A DNA stretch of 64,000 bases from assembly GCF_001640365.1 (NCBI RefSeq), contig NZ_LWMI01000004.1, forward strand, positions 30,301-94,300, written 5' to 3'. Within the stretch, counting starts at the first letter, position 1. Every line of letters starts with the position of its first letter. Of this stretch, positions 1 through 10,297 are shown piece after piece. The DNA comes from Candidatus Arsenophonus triatominarum (GTDB lineage: Bacteria; Pseudomonadota; Gammaproteobacteria; Enterobacterales; Enterobacteriaceae). The notes beneath the pieces were generated by a model. The model was not told the DNA's origin. It made no database searches and was given only the letters and a program-made list of their open reading frames with translations. Made by a program: the position numbers and the translations under genes.

Positions 1-538
1 TCAACCTTCAAACCTTCAACAACACCATGACGGGTTACATGTTTTGAAATATTCAAATATTCCCCTTGCATATCGGCATAATCTAATGCCAATATTTCAC
101 TTATCCGTAGCCCAATCACGGACGCTTCTTTTTTCTTACTGGCGCAACTTCGATCATCCTTTCGACATTTTCAAAGGCCGGAATAAAAAGGGGTTTTTCT
201 CCTTTCCTTTTCAGTTTAGGTATCAGACTTACGCCAACATTCCGCAGCGCTTTTAACAACAAATAGGCAGAGTGCAGATGTTTAAGCGTATTTTCCGGCA
301 AGCCGTTAAATTCACTCGGGCGAATATTCAACGCCAATTTGGCTTGCAACGGTTCGTCGATTGAAAACAGGGCATGTTTAATCGTATCGAGCGAACTTTG
401 CCGCAAATGCCCCGTTTCACACTGTGAGACCTTTTTCCCCACATAAAACTGAATCAACTTGCGAAGATACCAATCTCGGCATTTCTCTTTTTCTTTTGCC
501 GCCATCTCCAAAAATCGCTCGGATTCGCTCAGAAACAC
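1..538 (-). pseudogene. Tyrosine recombinase (integrase), frameshifted and cut by the window edge
   Basis: The minus strand from 538 encodes an integrase-like N-terminal/core-binding region (about 140 residues). It ends at a stop near 116, after an A6 run. One base out of frame the reading continues to position 1 with VIGLRISEILALDYADMQ, the classic motif around the first catalytic arginine of phage-type tyrosine recombinases. A one-base indel at the A-run therefore splits the gene. The catalytic H-x-x-R and tyrosine would lie beyond the left edge. Its upstream end abuts a 14-bp terminal repeat at 536-549, so the 5' end may be truncated by a transposon. Family call is good, function lost is an inference. 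Confidence 0.6.
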
Positions 539-549
539 GAGTTTCGCAC
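536..549. repeat. Solo 14-bp terminal inverted repeat of the 192-bp MITE family
   Basis: CACGAGTTTCGCAC here is identical to the terminal repeat of the three 192-bp elements around luxI/luxR (34562, 36265, 36803). The sequence to its right is not the MITE interior but the end of an ORF, so this may be one end of the autonomous parent transposon. Confidence 0.6.
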
Positions 550-567
550 AAAACTAATTTGGGTACG

Positions 568-756
568 CTATAAAACACGGATGTGCTCAGTAATAGCATT
601 TTTGATTATGTCCCAATTTTGTTGATAAAGGGTTATTTTTTCAGATATACGACGTTTATGTTGTTCAAACCACGCAGAAATAGCGAGAAAAATGATTTCT
701 TTGCGCTCGGCTCGTGCGAGCCTGACAGCGTTCAATACCACAATTTTGTTTAACTT
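568..756 (-). pseudogene. C-terminal fragment of an unknown, transposase-like ORF
   Basis: Reading the minus strand from about 756 to the stop at 568-570 gives about 62 open codons, ending near NWDIIKNAITEHIRVL, rich in basic and hydrophobic residues. The stop lies 19 bp inside the terminal repeat at 536-549, the usual place for the end of a transposase gene. The N-terminus is removed by the IS91-family element starting at 757. I do not recognise the family; transposase identity rests only on position. Confidence 0.3.
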
Positions 757-1917
757 CTCGGTGTATAAGAAATTAATACCCGAAATGGTTATTCATTAAC
801 CTGCGCCATGATGAAATCCTTTTTATTTTCTTCTAAATTTTGCCAAAATTATGTTGAAGGTTGAGATAAGGAACGGAATAGATGGTTAAAAAAAAGACCA
901 ATTATTAATCAATTTTGAACAAAAGGATAGATCTACCCTGTCGTGAGTTTTTATCGCCACCGCAAACAAGCCAGATCATGGTGACGTGCCATAAGTTCTT
1001 TACGATTCAATCCAAAATTCATTCCTGCGAAAAGTAATTTTTTTCCACATAAGAGACAAGCAAGTGGATCGACTTTAAAGACGTGTTGATACATGTTTCG
1101 CCAGGTGACTTTTTTAGCGGGTTTTTTATCTTGCTGGGCTAAAGGATAAACAACCTCCGTTAACATTTTCGCATCTGTGCTGATGGACTTAAAAAGCCGT
1201 AATAGCGGATCATGTGAAACCATTTTTCTGGCACATGAGACGCAAACTGGGTAATAAATACATCGGATGTCATGACCAGGTCTTCCTGTTTTTTCGTGCG
1301 GTGGCTCTTATAGCGTAACGTGATGTTATCTTCGTCGGAATAATAAGCCTGTTGCTCAATAGCAAAATTAATTATGACTTACAAAAAAACCAGCCGATGA
1401 TGATAAAATCATCAATTTTTGCATTAAAAATAACCTATGTAAGATTAAAAAATAAACTATTTTTGTATTTTTTAGATGTATCTAACTTGTTTTTATTTTA
1501 AGCAACTTTATTTCACTATTGAGCAACATGCTTAATGTTTTAAGCGACTGAGCGAGACAGGGGGTTTCTTTAGATAAAATCCGAGATAAAGGGTGACATG
1601 GGTAATATTGGAAAGAATATCAGAAAGATTAATATTCCATCCGCGCTTGTAGTGAGTATTAAGTAATTGATTGCATGATGCTTTACTTCTTCCTTCAGCT
1701 TTAAGCTAATCGGGAATGGTGAGCGTGTAATAATGTTTTCTCAATAATGCCGTTATCCGATATAGCCACATTGTCATAATGTTTTCGCGATAAAAGCTGA
1801 TATCCCGCCAGGTATTCTTTTTAGTCACCCCGCCGGCTGTGGTTGAAAAATGAATATGCGGATGCCATTTTTGGTCTCGTCCCCAGGTATGGATGGCAGT
1901 GAAAACGCCCGGGGTGA
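757..1917 (-). mobile_element. IS91-family element, partial, transposase broken
   Basis: The minus strand encodes pieces of an IS91-type (HUH, Y2) rolling-circle transposase. Near 1900 the HTWGRDQKWHPHIH stretch carries the HUH metal-binding motif. A C-terminal piece at 951-1223 ends HVFKVDPLACLLCGKK with a CxxC-like motif. The gene is cut by a 189-bp MITE (1345-1533), frameshifted, and truncated at 1917 where IS481 sequence begins. The end near 757 (rc cttataca) matches the other IS91 copies here. Confidence 0.7.
1345..1533 (+). mobile_element. 189-bp MITE related to the IS5-family element, copy 1
   Basis: Element begins AAGCCTGTTGCTCAATAG and ends CTATTGAGCAACATGCTT, giving near-perfect terminal repeats. 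It is flanked by AAT on both sides (3-bp target duplication) inside the IS91 gene. Its ends resemble those of the local IS5-family element (AAGCGTGTTGCTTAATAG), which suggests trans-mobilisation. No ORF inside. Confidence 0.75.
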
Positions 1918-2126
1918 TAACGAGCTTTAGTTTTTGTATGATCAATATCATTGATAGCGAGATAAAGTTGATAATCGTGATGTTCAACTTTGCCACAATA
2001 CTCACTGCCTCTGTCCGTCAGTATACGTAACACCGATAACCCATGCTGGGAATAAAAAGGGAGAACCTTGTCATTTAATAAATCTGCCGCCGTTATCGCG
2101 CTTTTTGTTGTGTAAAGCTTACAATA
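1918..2126 (-). mobile_element. IS481-family transposase fragment (DDE core)
   Basis: The minus strand encodes a middle section of the IS481 transposase, including the TDRGSEYCGKVEHHDYQLY stretch that carries the second aspartate of the DDE triad. Both ends are cut: by IS91 sequence on the left and by the IS5-family element on the right. Non-functional. Confidence 0.75.
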
Positions 2127-2997
2127 AAATAGTTGCTGAATAGAGACTTGCATTTTTTGTCACGCTATAGACAATAAAAAGAGGTTTAACTTAAAATAAC
2201 GGTTTGAAATGATCAACAAAGAGCGGTTGTTACGAGATAATCGTTTATGTAAAGCAATCATTGGATTATCAGTCGAAGAATTGAAAAATTTAGCCGCTGA
2301 ATTTTCAGCTTGTTATTTGATTTATCGGAAAAAGAATCGAAAAGATCACGAGCGGCAGATGGGTGCAGGGCAGAAAGGATTTATCCCAACCCCATTAGAT
2401 AAACTGCTTTTTATTTTATTGTATTTAAAATGTTATCCGACCTATGATTTGCAAGGACTTCTTTTTGGTTTAGATAGAACACGGGTATGTCGCTGGGTAA
2501 AAATATTATTGCCGGTTTTAGAGATGACCTTGGGGCGAGAATGTGTTTTGCCCGCTCGTCAAATTCGCTCTGCTGAGGAATTTTTTCGCGCCTTTCCTGG
2601 AGTTAAAGACGTCTTTATTGATGGGACAGAGCGACCTGTCCAAAAGCCTAAGAATCTGCGTCGGCGAAAAAAAATGTATTCGGGAAAGAAAAGACAGACC
2701 ACTCGAAAAGGGCTTATTATGACTGACGAAACGAGGAAAATTGGATTTATCCCCATGATCAAAAATGGGCGCCGTCACGATAAACGCTTACTCGATAAAG
2801 TCGATATAATTCGCCATATTCCCCCTGAGGTAACCATCTGGGCCGATACCGGTTTTCAAGGTATAGATAAACAGCATCCTAATACACAAATCCCAAAAAA
2901 AGGAACTCGAAAAAGACCTTTATCGCCTGAACAAAAACAAGAAAATAAAATAATCTCGGGCATCCGTATTACGTGTAGTAGCTCAGACTTAATCTGA
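2127..2997 (+). mobile_element. IS5-family element (DDE_Tnp_4), 3'-truncated; ORF 2209-2997
   Basis: The right-end sequence (ATAGTTGCTGAATAGAG) is followed by the transposase from ATG 2209. The protein is identical to the intact 299-residue copies up to about residue 255. It then runs into unrelated sequence at about 2973, where an IS481 end begins, and stops at 2997. The last DDE-region helix (VEHAIAGIKRLG) is lost, so it is probably inactive. Confidence 0.8.
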
Positions 2998-3955
2998 CAG
3001 TTACCGGTTATTTATACAGTACCTGTCAGGTTAAATTTGATTTAAATCTTTCTCTCTCCAAAGTTGTTTTCCATCGTGTAAAGTTGCCATAGGAGTTCGA
3101 CCGCAACACATTTTTCCTTGATGAGTGCGTTGGTTATTATATTCCGCTAACCATTTATCTAAATCAGCTTGTAATTCATTTAAAGCGCTATAGATTTTCT
3201 TACGAAAAGCCACCTGATAGAACTCTTGTAATACAGTTTTATGAAAGCGTTCACAAATCCCATTAGTTTGAGGTGAACGAGCTTTAGTTTTTGTATGATC
3301 AATATCATTGATAGCGAGATAAAGTTGATAATCGTGATGTTCAACTTTACCACAATACTCACTGCCTCTGTCCGTCAGTATACGTAACACCGGTAACCCA
3401 TGCTGGGAATAAAAAGGGAGAACCTTGTCATTTAATAAATCTGCCGCCGTTATCGCGCTTTTTGTTGTGTAAAGCTTACAATGAACGACTTTACTGTAAG
3501 TATCAATGTAAGTTTGTTGATAAACACGACCAACGCCTTTTAAATGACCGACATAAAAAGTATCTTGTGAACCCAGATAACCTGGATGCGCTGTTTCAAT
3601 CTCACCACAGGCTTCATCATCTTGCGCTTTCTTTTCTAGAGCACTGATTTGTGATTCTGACAGGATAATTCCTTCTGTTGCGATTTTATCTTCAAGCGCT
3701 TTTAGGCGTTTTGTAAAATTTTCGAGATTATGGCGCAGCCAAATAGAGCGAACGCCACTCCCCGAAACAAAAATGCCTTTTTTTCTTAGTTCATTACTAC
3801 TGCGGTGTTGACCGTGTGCAGGGTATTCAATGGCATACTCAACTACAGCGCTTTCAATCTGTTCATCTACTCTATTTTTTACGTTAGGCACCCGTCGATT
3901 TTGATTAATTATTAATAGATTCCCCCCCCAATGAGCGACGATTAATATTTTCATA
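2975..3955 (-). mobile_element. IS481-family element, N-terminally truncated; ORF 3031 to about 3950
   Basis: The minus strand encodes the rve-type DDE transposase from about RRVPNVKNRVDEQIESAV to the end (KDLNQI). It contains YLGSQDTFYVG, TDRGSEYCGK, SPQTNGICERFHK and YNNQRTHQGK, as expected for IS481. The N-terminal helix-turn-helix, still present at 13411, is missing, because the 5' part joins a resolvase remnant near 3955. The apparent longer ORF starting at 4011 reads out-of-frame resolvase sequence. The 3' end carries the IS terminus (cttaatctgacagttaccgg). Confidence 0.8.
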
Positions 3956-4775
3956 GCTATAAATATCACCTGTTCGCAAATACCGATAAATGGTTTCTCG
4001 AGATACGCCAAATTCTTTTGCTAATTTGGCTTTTTTTTGCCGTTTTTAGCTCTTGATTGCAATGACTGAATTTGCTTTTGGGTAAGACTTTTTTTCGTCC
4101 TTTGTAGATTCTTAGCGATAGCGATACCTTCAAGCTGTCGCTCTCTAATCAGTGCCCTTTCAAATTCCGCAAAAGCTCCCCCCATGACGGACAAAAGGAA
4201 ATTTGACATAGGCGAATCCTCGCCCGTGAAAATTAGGTTTTCTTTGATGAATTCAACACTGACACCCTGCTCAGTCAATGACTTTACCAGACTGCGTAAA
4301 TCGTCCAAATTCCTGGCCAATCAATCTAAACTATGCACGATCACCTATGTCCCCTTCCTTCACGGACATAGTTTAACAAAGCCTGTAACTGCGGTCGTTC
4401 TTTGTTTTTCGCTGATACTTTTTCTTCAAATACTTTGTCGAGGGGGATATTTTTCAATTGCCGTTCTAACTTTTGATCCTCGCTACTCACTCTAATATAA
4501 CCTGAGTTCGGGATAAGCGGTAGTTATGAGAAAATAAAAATAGCTCATTTATCAATAAAAACCTTTTAAAATCAATTAAATGATAAAAAAAGTAAAGATT
4601 TTTAGTAATAGTGGGTTAAAAAACAACCTATTCTCTCTTCTAAAATCATGAAAAAAATCAAAATAAAGCACATATTTTATGTAATACTTTTTAAGTAACC
4701 ATTTGAATATATAATAAAAAATTAAATTCCTTATCCCGAACTCAGGTTAATATATCCAACTCTTGCGCCTGCCAT
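3940..4775 (-). pseudogene. Serine resolvase/invertase family recombinase, interrupted and frameshifted
   Basis: Starting at ATG 4775 on the minus strand, and skipping the MITE at 4500-4747, the reading is MAGARVGYIRVSSEDQ. The serine in YIRVSS is the expected nucleophile of Tn3-type resolvases. It continues through QLKNIPLDKVFEEKVSAKN, then (after indels near 4340) LARNLDDLRSLVKSLTEQ, FAEFERALIRERQ and a C-terminal AKLAKEFGVSRETIYRYL helix-turn-helix. Such enzymes resolve plasmid multimers or cointegrates. At least two frameshifts plus the MITE make it non-functional. Confidence 0.8.
4500..4747 (+). mobile_element. 248-bp MITE with 18-bp perfect terminal repeats and 7-bp target duplication
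   Basis: Ends are ACCTGAGTTCGGGATAAG and its exact reverse complement. TAATATA occurs at 4493-4499 and again at 4748-4754. Removing the element plus one TAATATA restores the resolvase frame (GYIRVSSEDQ). The interior is AT-rich and non-coding. I see no second copy and no matching autonomous element in the window. Confidence 0.85.
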
Positions 4776-4925
4776 CTTAACTTCAAATTCCTATATTGTC
4801 ATATTTAAGTTTATGAGTTTAAGTTTAATACGTCAACTAATTAACAATTATACTCTATTGACACACAAATTAAGCTGACCTGAAAATTGACATTAGGGGT
4901 TACTCTAATTTGACAGGTAAATTAG

Positions 4926-5726
4926 ATTTATTAGCTCAGATTTGATCTGACAGTTACTGGTTATTTATACAGTACCTGTCAGGTTAAATTTGATTTAAAT
5001 CTTTCTCTCTCCAAAGTTGTTTTCCATCGTGTCAAGTTGCAATAGGAGTTCGACCGCAACACATTTTTCCTTGATGAGTGCGTTGGTTATTATATTCCGC
5101 TAACCATTTATCTAAATCAGCTTGTAATTCATCTAAAGCCCTATAGATTTTCTTACGAAAAGCCACCTGATAGAACTCTTGTCATACAGTTTTATGAAAG
5201 CGTTCACAAATCCCATTGGTTTGAGGTGAACGAGCTTTAGTTTTTGTATGATCAATATCATTGATAGCGAGATAAAGTTGATAATCGTGATGCTCAACTT
5301 TACCACAATACTCACTGCCTCTGTCCGTCAGTATACGTAACACCGGTAACCTATGCTGGGAATAAAAAGGGAGAACCTTGTCATTTAATAAATCTGCCGC
5401 CGTTATCGCGCTTTTTGTTGTGTAAAGCTTACAATGAACGACTTTACTGTAAGTATCAATGTAAGTTTGTTGATAAACACGACCAACGCCTTTTAAATGA
5501 CCGACATAAAAAGTATCTTGTGAACCCAGATAACCTGGATGCGCTGTTTCAATCTCACCACAGGCTTCATCATCTTGCGCTTTCTTTTCTAGAGCACTGA
5601 TTTGTGATTCTGACAGAATAATCCCTTCTGTCGCTATTTTATCTTCTAGCGCCTTTAGACGTTTTTTTTAATTTTCAAGATGATGACGTAGCCAAATAGA
5701 GCGAACGCCACTCCCCGAAACAAAAA
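4926..5726 (-). mobile_element. IS481-family element, second partial copy
   Basis: Nearly identical to 2998-3750 but with frameshifts (for example near 5180 and 5668), so only short ORFs remain. The 3' IS terminus is at about 4926-4990. The 5' part is cut at 5726 by the IS5-family end. The tandem arrangement with the copy at 2975-3955 suggests duplication around the resolvase. Confidence 0.75.
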
Positions 5727-6042
5727 TAAGCGTGTTGCTTAATAGTGAAATAAGGGTATTTCGGTGATTGGAAGTAAATTTTAGGCTGTTCTGAGATGGA
5801 AATTCCAAAGACCGGCACTAAGGAGTAAAAAGGTATCATCAATAAAGGGTCTACGATTCCGTAAAATTTGGGTCATACAACCGAGGCGCTTGATACCCGC
5901 GATGGCGTGTTCAACCGTAATACGGATGCCCGAGATTATTTTATTTTCTTGTTTTTGTTCAGGCGATAAAGGTCTTTTTCGAGTTCCTTTTTTTGGGATT
6001 TGTGTATTAGGATGCTGTTTATCTATACCTTGAAAACCGGTA
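5727..6042 (-). mobile_element. IS5-family element, C-terminal fragment
   Basis: Begins at the left IS end (AAGCGTGTTGCTTAATAG) and covers the last third of the transposase on the minus strand, up to the point where an IS630 end enters at a TA (6041). A 14-bp continuation (tatcggcccagatg) reappears at 7032 after the IS630 copies, which proves the insertion site. Confidence 0.75.
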
Positions 6043-6150
6043 TAGCTAGGCGACTTAATTTTGATTACAGCATATGTATTAAAAACAGGTCATCGATAGT
6101 GCATCCTGTTTCCATCTTTTTACGTTTAGCTTGAGACCATTTATGTTCTA
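6043..6150 (-). mobile_element. IS630-family element, 108-bp end fragment
   Basis: Left terminal repeat and the 3' end of the transposase gene in minus orientation, broken at a TA where a complete plus-strand copy begins at 6151. This is one IS630 inserted into, or recombined with, another. Confidence 0.75.
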
Positions 6151-7031
6151 TAGCTAGGCGACTTAATTTTGATTACAAGGTGTGTTATGAGTTATACAAT
6201 TGATTTTCGACGTAAAGTAATATCTGTAAGGAAAGCCGAAGGTTTAACAATTCGAGAAACTGCGAAACAATTCCGTATTGGAAAAGCGTCTTTAGTACGT
6301 TGGCTTAAACGACCAGAGCCAAAAAATTCAACGCCACGTAAGAGGAAGCTCGATAAAAATGCTTTAGCAAAAGATGTGGAACAGTATCCAGATGCTTACC
6401 AAAAGGAACGGGCAGAGCGATTCGGTGTTTGTAAAAAGACTATTTGGCAATCCCTTAAAAAGCTGGGATTAACCTATAAAAAAAACTCTATTCCATCCAA
6501 AAACCAACGAAAGCGACAGGCTGGCACATCAGCAAAAAAGACAACAGTATGAAAAAAAAGATAAATCTGTTGTTTTTATTGATGAAAGTGGTTTTTCACA
6601 TGACACTCCACGAACTCACGGCTATTCCCCAAAAGGTCACCGTTGTTTTGGCCTGAAAAACTGGGGTGCTAAGGGAAGAACAAATGTTATTGGCGCTTTA
6701 TTGGGAACAACCCTTTTTGCTATCGGATTATTTGATTGCAATATTAATCGTGATGTTTTTTATGTTTGGATCACAAAAATATTGCTCCCAGAACTTCCTG
6801 AAAATTCTGTTATTTTTATGGACAACGCTAGCTTTCACAAAGGTAAGAATATTGAACAGGCAATTATAAACGCAGGACACCAGATAGAATATTTGCCTGT
6901 GTATTCACCAGATTTAAATCCTATAGAACATAAATGGTCTCAAGCTAAACGTAAAAAGATGGAAACAGGATGCACTATCGATGACCTGTTTTTAATACAT
7001 ATGCTGTAATCAAAATTAAGTCGCCTAGCTA
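6151..7031 (+). mobile_element. IS630-family element, complete copy 1 (881 bp, A8 frameshift); orfA 6187-6552, orfB to 7009
   Basis: Terminal repeats TAGCTAGGCGACTTAATT and complement, in a TA target. An N-terminal helix-turn-helix frame starts at ATG 6187, with AAGGTG as ribosome site. It shifts at A8 (after CCTAT, about 6477-6484) into a 39-residue dead end that stops at 6552. The DDE domain (FIDESGFSHD, FMDNASFHKG, YSPDLNPIEHKWSQAK) is in the other frame and ends at 7009. The copy at 13528 has A7 and one continuous frame. Confidence 0.85.
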
Positions 7032-7406
7032 TATCGGCCCAGATGTGATGCCAATATAGAGTAATTTTAATAAGCTGTTTTCATTAGGAAAAGCCCCTTT
7101 GGTTTTAGTTAATTTCCTAAACTGCCGATGAACCACCTCTACTGCATTGGTCGTATAAATGGGTTTTCTAATGGCTTTAGGGTATCGAAAATAAGCACTG
7201 AGCAACTCCCATTTACTTCGCCAGGATTCTAGCACTATCGGGTATTTTTCACCCCATTTCGTTTCCAGTTCATCAAGGGCAAGCTCAGCAGCCGCTTTAG
7301 TATCTGCACGATAAACTGGCTTAAAATCAGCCATAAAGGCTTTTTGGTCTTTACTGGCATATAACGTAAGCTATTGCGAATTTGATGAACTACGCATAGC
7401 TGAATT
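7032..7406 (-). mobile_element. IS256-family transposase, C-terminal fragment
   Basis: After 14 bp of IS5-family sequence, the minus strand encodes the C-terminal third of the IS256 transposase found complete at 15219-16509 (MADFKPVYRADTKAAAELALDELETKWGEKYP, then TTNAVEVVHRQFRKLTKTKG). Cut at about 7406, where an IS481 end begins. Inactive. Confidence 0.75.
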
Positions 7407-7560
7407 TGTTTGATACATAAAATTACCTTTTATTTTATTATCTAATGATGTTAATTAAAACCGGTAACTCTCTTTTTTAAATCAGAATTGTTAGATTAAG
7501 TTAAGACTAATACATATAATGAAAATATAAAATTCCCTGACACAGAATTACGAACACCCT
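7407..7560 (-). mobile_element. Stacked IS ends: IS481 5' end (about 7407-7515), then IS256 terminus (about 7520-7558)
   Basis: Sequence from 7407 is the reverse complement of the IS481 5' end seen at 13318-13415 (start codon region atgtatcaaacaaa). It is followed by ccctgacacagaattacgaa, which matches the IS256 terminus at 15219-15245. No gene survives. Confidence 0.65.
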
Positions 7561-7564
7561 CCTC

Positions 7565-8482
7565 TTAGCTAGAACTGTTCGATTTAATAAGGAGTTTTTC
7601 ATACAGATTCTTTCTCTTAATATGTGCAGAAGTAGACATATTTTTGCCATCAGGTCTAATGTGTAGATAATCATTGCATCTTTCTAGTATAGTTTGATTC
7701 TTCTTATTGATGATGTAATTCTCTCTTTCCTCTTTTTCATGTAACAAAAGATAATTATATATACGCTCTGCACTTTGCACATGTTTATAAAAAGTTACTG
7801 GAAGATATTTATCTAATTCTTCATGTTTTAAAAATCTATCTCTTTCACATAACACGCCATCAATATTATCTTTATGTAACTTTTTTAAATTATCAGATTC
7901 AAGATAAAGTTTTTTTGATAAAAAGAGACTAAAAATTCCGCATTCAGAGACGCTTTTTTGAATATTCATTGATACCATTGAAAATAAAAAATCATATACT
8001 TTCATGTTATTAATAATACATTTTATTCTTATTGCATTCAGCGCTGGAAAGGTATCACCAAGATTTGCAGGTTCAAATAGTACCAAAGATTTTTTGTCGT
8101 TAATTACCCTATAATCAAGCACTGTAAAATGGATACCGTCGGAACCAATTTTAGTTAAAATTCTAGCAGATTTAGACCCGCTAGAGACAACAAATTTTAT
8201 ACGTTCTTCAAGATCATCTCTGCTTCCCGCGAATGAGAGACTTATTTCTGGATGCTTTTTGTTTATATTACTTACTAGGTAAGGCATCAACTGAAGATCT
8301 AATCTTGCATAATCCTTACTTATCCAATCTCCATTCGCTATATCCTCTTCTAAGGAATTAATAATTTTTTTTAATTCCTCTTCTCTTATTTCATTTTTAT
8401 TTTCTTCCCAAAGTAAACCATAAAAATTATTGCGGGCTATACCTTCTAACATAAAAACCTTAATTTCCTTTATCCTATCCAT
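7565..8482 (-). CDS. YopJ/HopZ-family effector, serine/threonine acetyltransferase (C55 family)
   Basis: 305 residues. It aligns by eye along its length with Yersinia YopJ. The catalytic triad is present: His118 (DGIHFTVLDYR), Glu137 (LVLFEPANLGD) and Cys181 (SVSECGIFSLFLSKKLYLE), each exactly nine residues after the YopJ positions 109, 128 and 172. The C-terminal YLPVTFYKHVQSAERI and VNKKN-like block is also kept. Family members are injected by a type III secretion system and acetylate host kinases to blunt immune signalling, with host inositol phosphate as cofactor. The gene is intact although everything around it is broken. No secretion genes lie in the window. It is preceded by the remnant of another ORF (8574-8831). 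No clear ribosome site. Confidence 0.9.
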   Translation of the reverse strand: MDRIKEIKVFMLEGIARNNFYGLLWEENKNEIREEELKKIINSLEEDIANGDWISKDYARLDLQLMPYLVSNINKKHPEISLSFAGSRDDLEERIKFVVSSGSKSARILTKIGSDGIHFTVLDYRVINDKKSLVLFEPANLGDTFPALNAIRIKCIINNMKVYDFLFSMVSMNIQKSVSECGIFSLFLSKKLYLESDNLKKLHKDNIDGVLCERDRFLKHEELDKYLPVTFYKHVQSAERIYNYLLLHEKEERENYIINKKNQTILERCNDYLHIRPDGKNMSTSAHIKRKNLYEKLLIKSNSSS

Positions 8483-8573
8483 TAATAAATAATAAACATT
8501 ATATTCTGTCTTTAGAATTAATCCCCATATTATTTTTCTTTAATTTTTTATTTTTCTTCATGATGTAAAATAT

Positions 8574-8831
8574 TGACCTCATCGTTATCTAATCGTTTGG
8601 TTTGTTTATCTCTATTTTCTTCGTCTATCGATAGATTATCTTCGGCTGGTAAGGATAATTCCTCAGTATCTATCAATTTTTCAGCATCAACACTCTCAGG
8701 TAATTTGCTATCCTAATCTTTTAGTATGGATTCATTGATGTCAAGGTTTAACGCTTTGTCTATATCACCAACGGAAAGGCTTTCTTCCGCTGTTGTCGCC
8801 AATTCGTTCTGTTTCTCTGTTTCCTGCGTAA
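8574..8831 (-). pseudogene. C-terminal acidic tail of an unidentified protein
   Basis: The minus strand from 8831 reads ITQETEKQNELATTAEESLSVGD, hits one stop after NESILKD, continues SKLPESVDAEKLIDTEEL and ends EVNILHHEEK with a stop. Downstream, KIKEK and YGD separated by stops match the end of an ORF upstream of luxR (36190-36262). The 5' side is cut by a 14-bp IS91 scar at about 8828-8842. Function unknown. Confidence 0.5.
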
Positions 8832-8833
8832 TT

Positions 8834-10229
8834 TCTTATACATCAAGCGTTGCAACAAACTCTTTTAGTGATCGTTTGCCTCGCCGGATGGTCGTGAAGT
8901 CGATTTGCATTTGTTGACACGGCTGTGTTTCAAAACGGACGACAGGTTCGGGAACAATGCTTGGTTTAAGTTGACAAACAAATCGACGTAACTGAGCAAT
9001 ACCGCTTTGATAGCCTCTTTCAACTACCTCATCAAATAGGACTGTTGCAGGGATCCAATCAGTTTTAGCCAATTCAATTCGCTGAAGCAAATAAGGTTTA
9101 AAGGGTGCCAGTTTACTCGATTGTTGACTTCTTTTAGCATAAGTTGGCATCTCCTGTTGTTGTAAATGATGTTTTACGGTATTACGGGAAATGCCCAGTT
9201 CACGGGCCATTTTTCGAATGCTTTGTCCTTGTGCAAAGCGAACATGAATATCCACAAATATAGCTAGGCGACTTAATTTTGATTACAAGGTGTGTTATGA
9301 GTTATACAATTGATTTTCGACGTAAAGTAATATCTGTAAGGAAAGCCGAAGGTTTAACAATTCGAGAAACTGCGAAACAATTCCGTATTGGAAAAGCGTC
9401 TTTAGTACGTTGGCTTAAACGACCAGAGCCAAAAAATTCAACGCCACGTAAGAGGAAGCTCGATAAAAATGCTTTAGCAAAAGATGTGGAACAGTATCCA
9501 GATGCTTACCAAAAGGAACGGGCAGAGCGATTCGGTGTTTGTAAAAAGACTATTTGGCAATCCCTTAAAAAGCTGGGATTAACCTATAAAAAAAACTCTA
9601 TTCCATCCAAAAACCAACGAAAGCGACAGGCTGGCACATCAGCAAAAAAGACAACAGTATGAAAAAAAAGATAAATCTGTTGTTTTTATTGATGAAAGTG
9701 GTTTTTCACATGACACTCCACGAACTCACGGCTATTCCCCAAAAGGTCACCGTTGTTTTGGCCTGAAAAACTGGGGTGCTAAGGGAAGAACAAATGTTAT
9801 TGGCGCTTTATTGGGAACAACCCTTTTTGCTATCGGATTATTTGATTGCAATATTAACCGTGATGTTTTTTATGTTTGGATCACAAAAATATTGCTCCCA
9901 GAACTTCCTGAAAATTCTGTTATTTTTATGGACAACGCTAGCTTTCACAAAGGTAAGAATATTGAACAGGCAATTATAAACGCAGGACACCAGATAGAAT
10001 ATTTGCCTGTGTATTCACCAGATTTAAATCCTATAGAACATAAATGGTCTCAAGCTAAACGTAAAAAGATGGAAACAGGATGCACTATCGATGACCTGTT
10101 TTTAATACATATGCTGTAATCAAAATTAAGTCGCCTAGCTATATCTCCTTGGTTAACATAAATTACCCGTACAAAAATGTACGAATAATACCAAGTGGAT
10201 CAGTTTTGCATGATCGGTGACACTAATAA
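8834..10229 (-). mobile_element. IS21-family element, istA N-terminal part, interrupted by IS630
   Basis: istA starts at 10159 (MLTKKIFVDIHVRFAQGQSIRKMARELGISRNTVKHHL, an N-terminal helix-turn-helix). It is split at a TA by IS630 (9261-10141) and continues to FETQPCQQMQIDFTTIRRG, the start of the DDE domain. It breaks at FVATLDV, where an IS91 scar abuts. The terminus at 10200-10229 reads agtggatcagttttgcatga. istB is absent here. Confidence 0.8.
9261..10141 (+). mobile_element. IS630-family element, complete copy 2 (881 bp, A8); orfA 9297-9662, orfB to 10119
   Basis: Differs from copy 1 by only a few bases (for example aaccgtg at 9857). Inserted at a TA inside istA of the IS21 element. It has the same A8 frameshift between the helix-turn-helix and DDE parts. 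Confidence 0.85.
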
Positions 10230-10297
10230 AAAGAGATTGCTACTCTCGAGGCTAGAGTCAGTTAAGTCATATTTAATCGTTTTAATCAATAGTTTTT

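Noticed and set aside
44..256. 70-residue plus-strand ORF at the window start
   Set aside because: It lies opposite the tyrosine-recombinase remnant, which has family motifs.
2518..2778. 86- and 67-residue ORFs antisense to the IS5-family transposase, repeated in every copy
   Set aside because: They lie entirely within the transposase gene on the other strand, start in no sensible context and recur only because the IS recurs.
8726..8917. 63-residue plus-strand ORF
   Set aside because: It spans the junction of the acidic-tail pseudogene, an IS91 scar and istA, so it cannot be an original gene.
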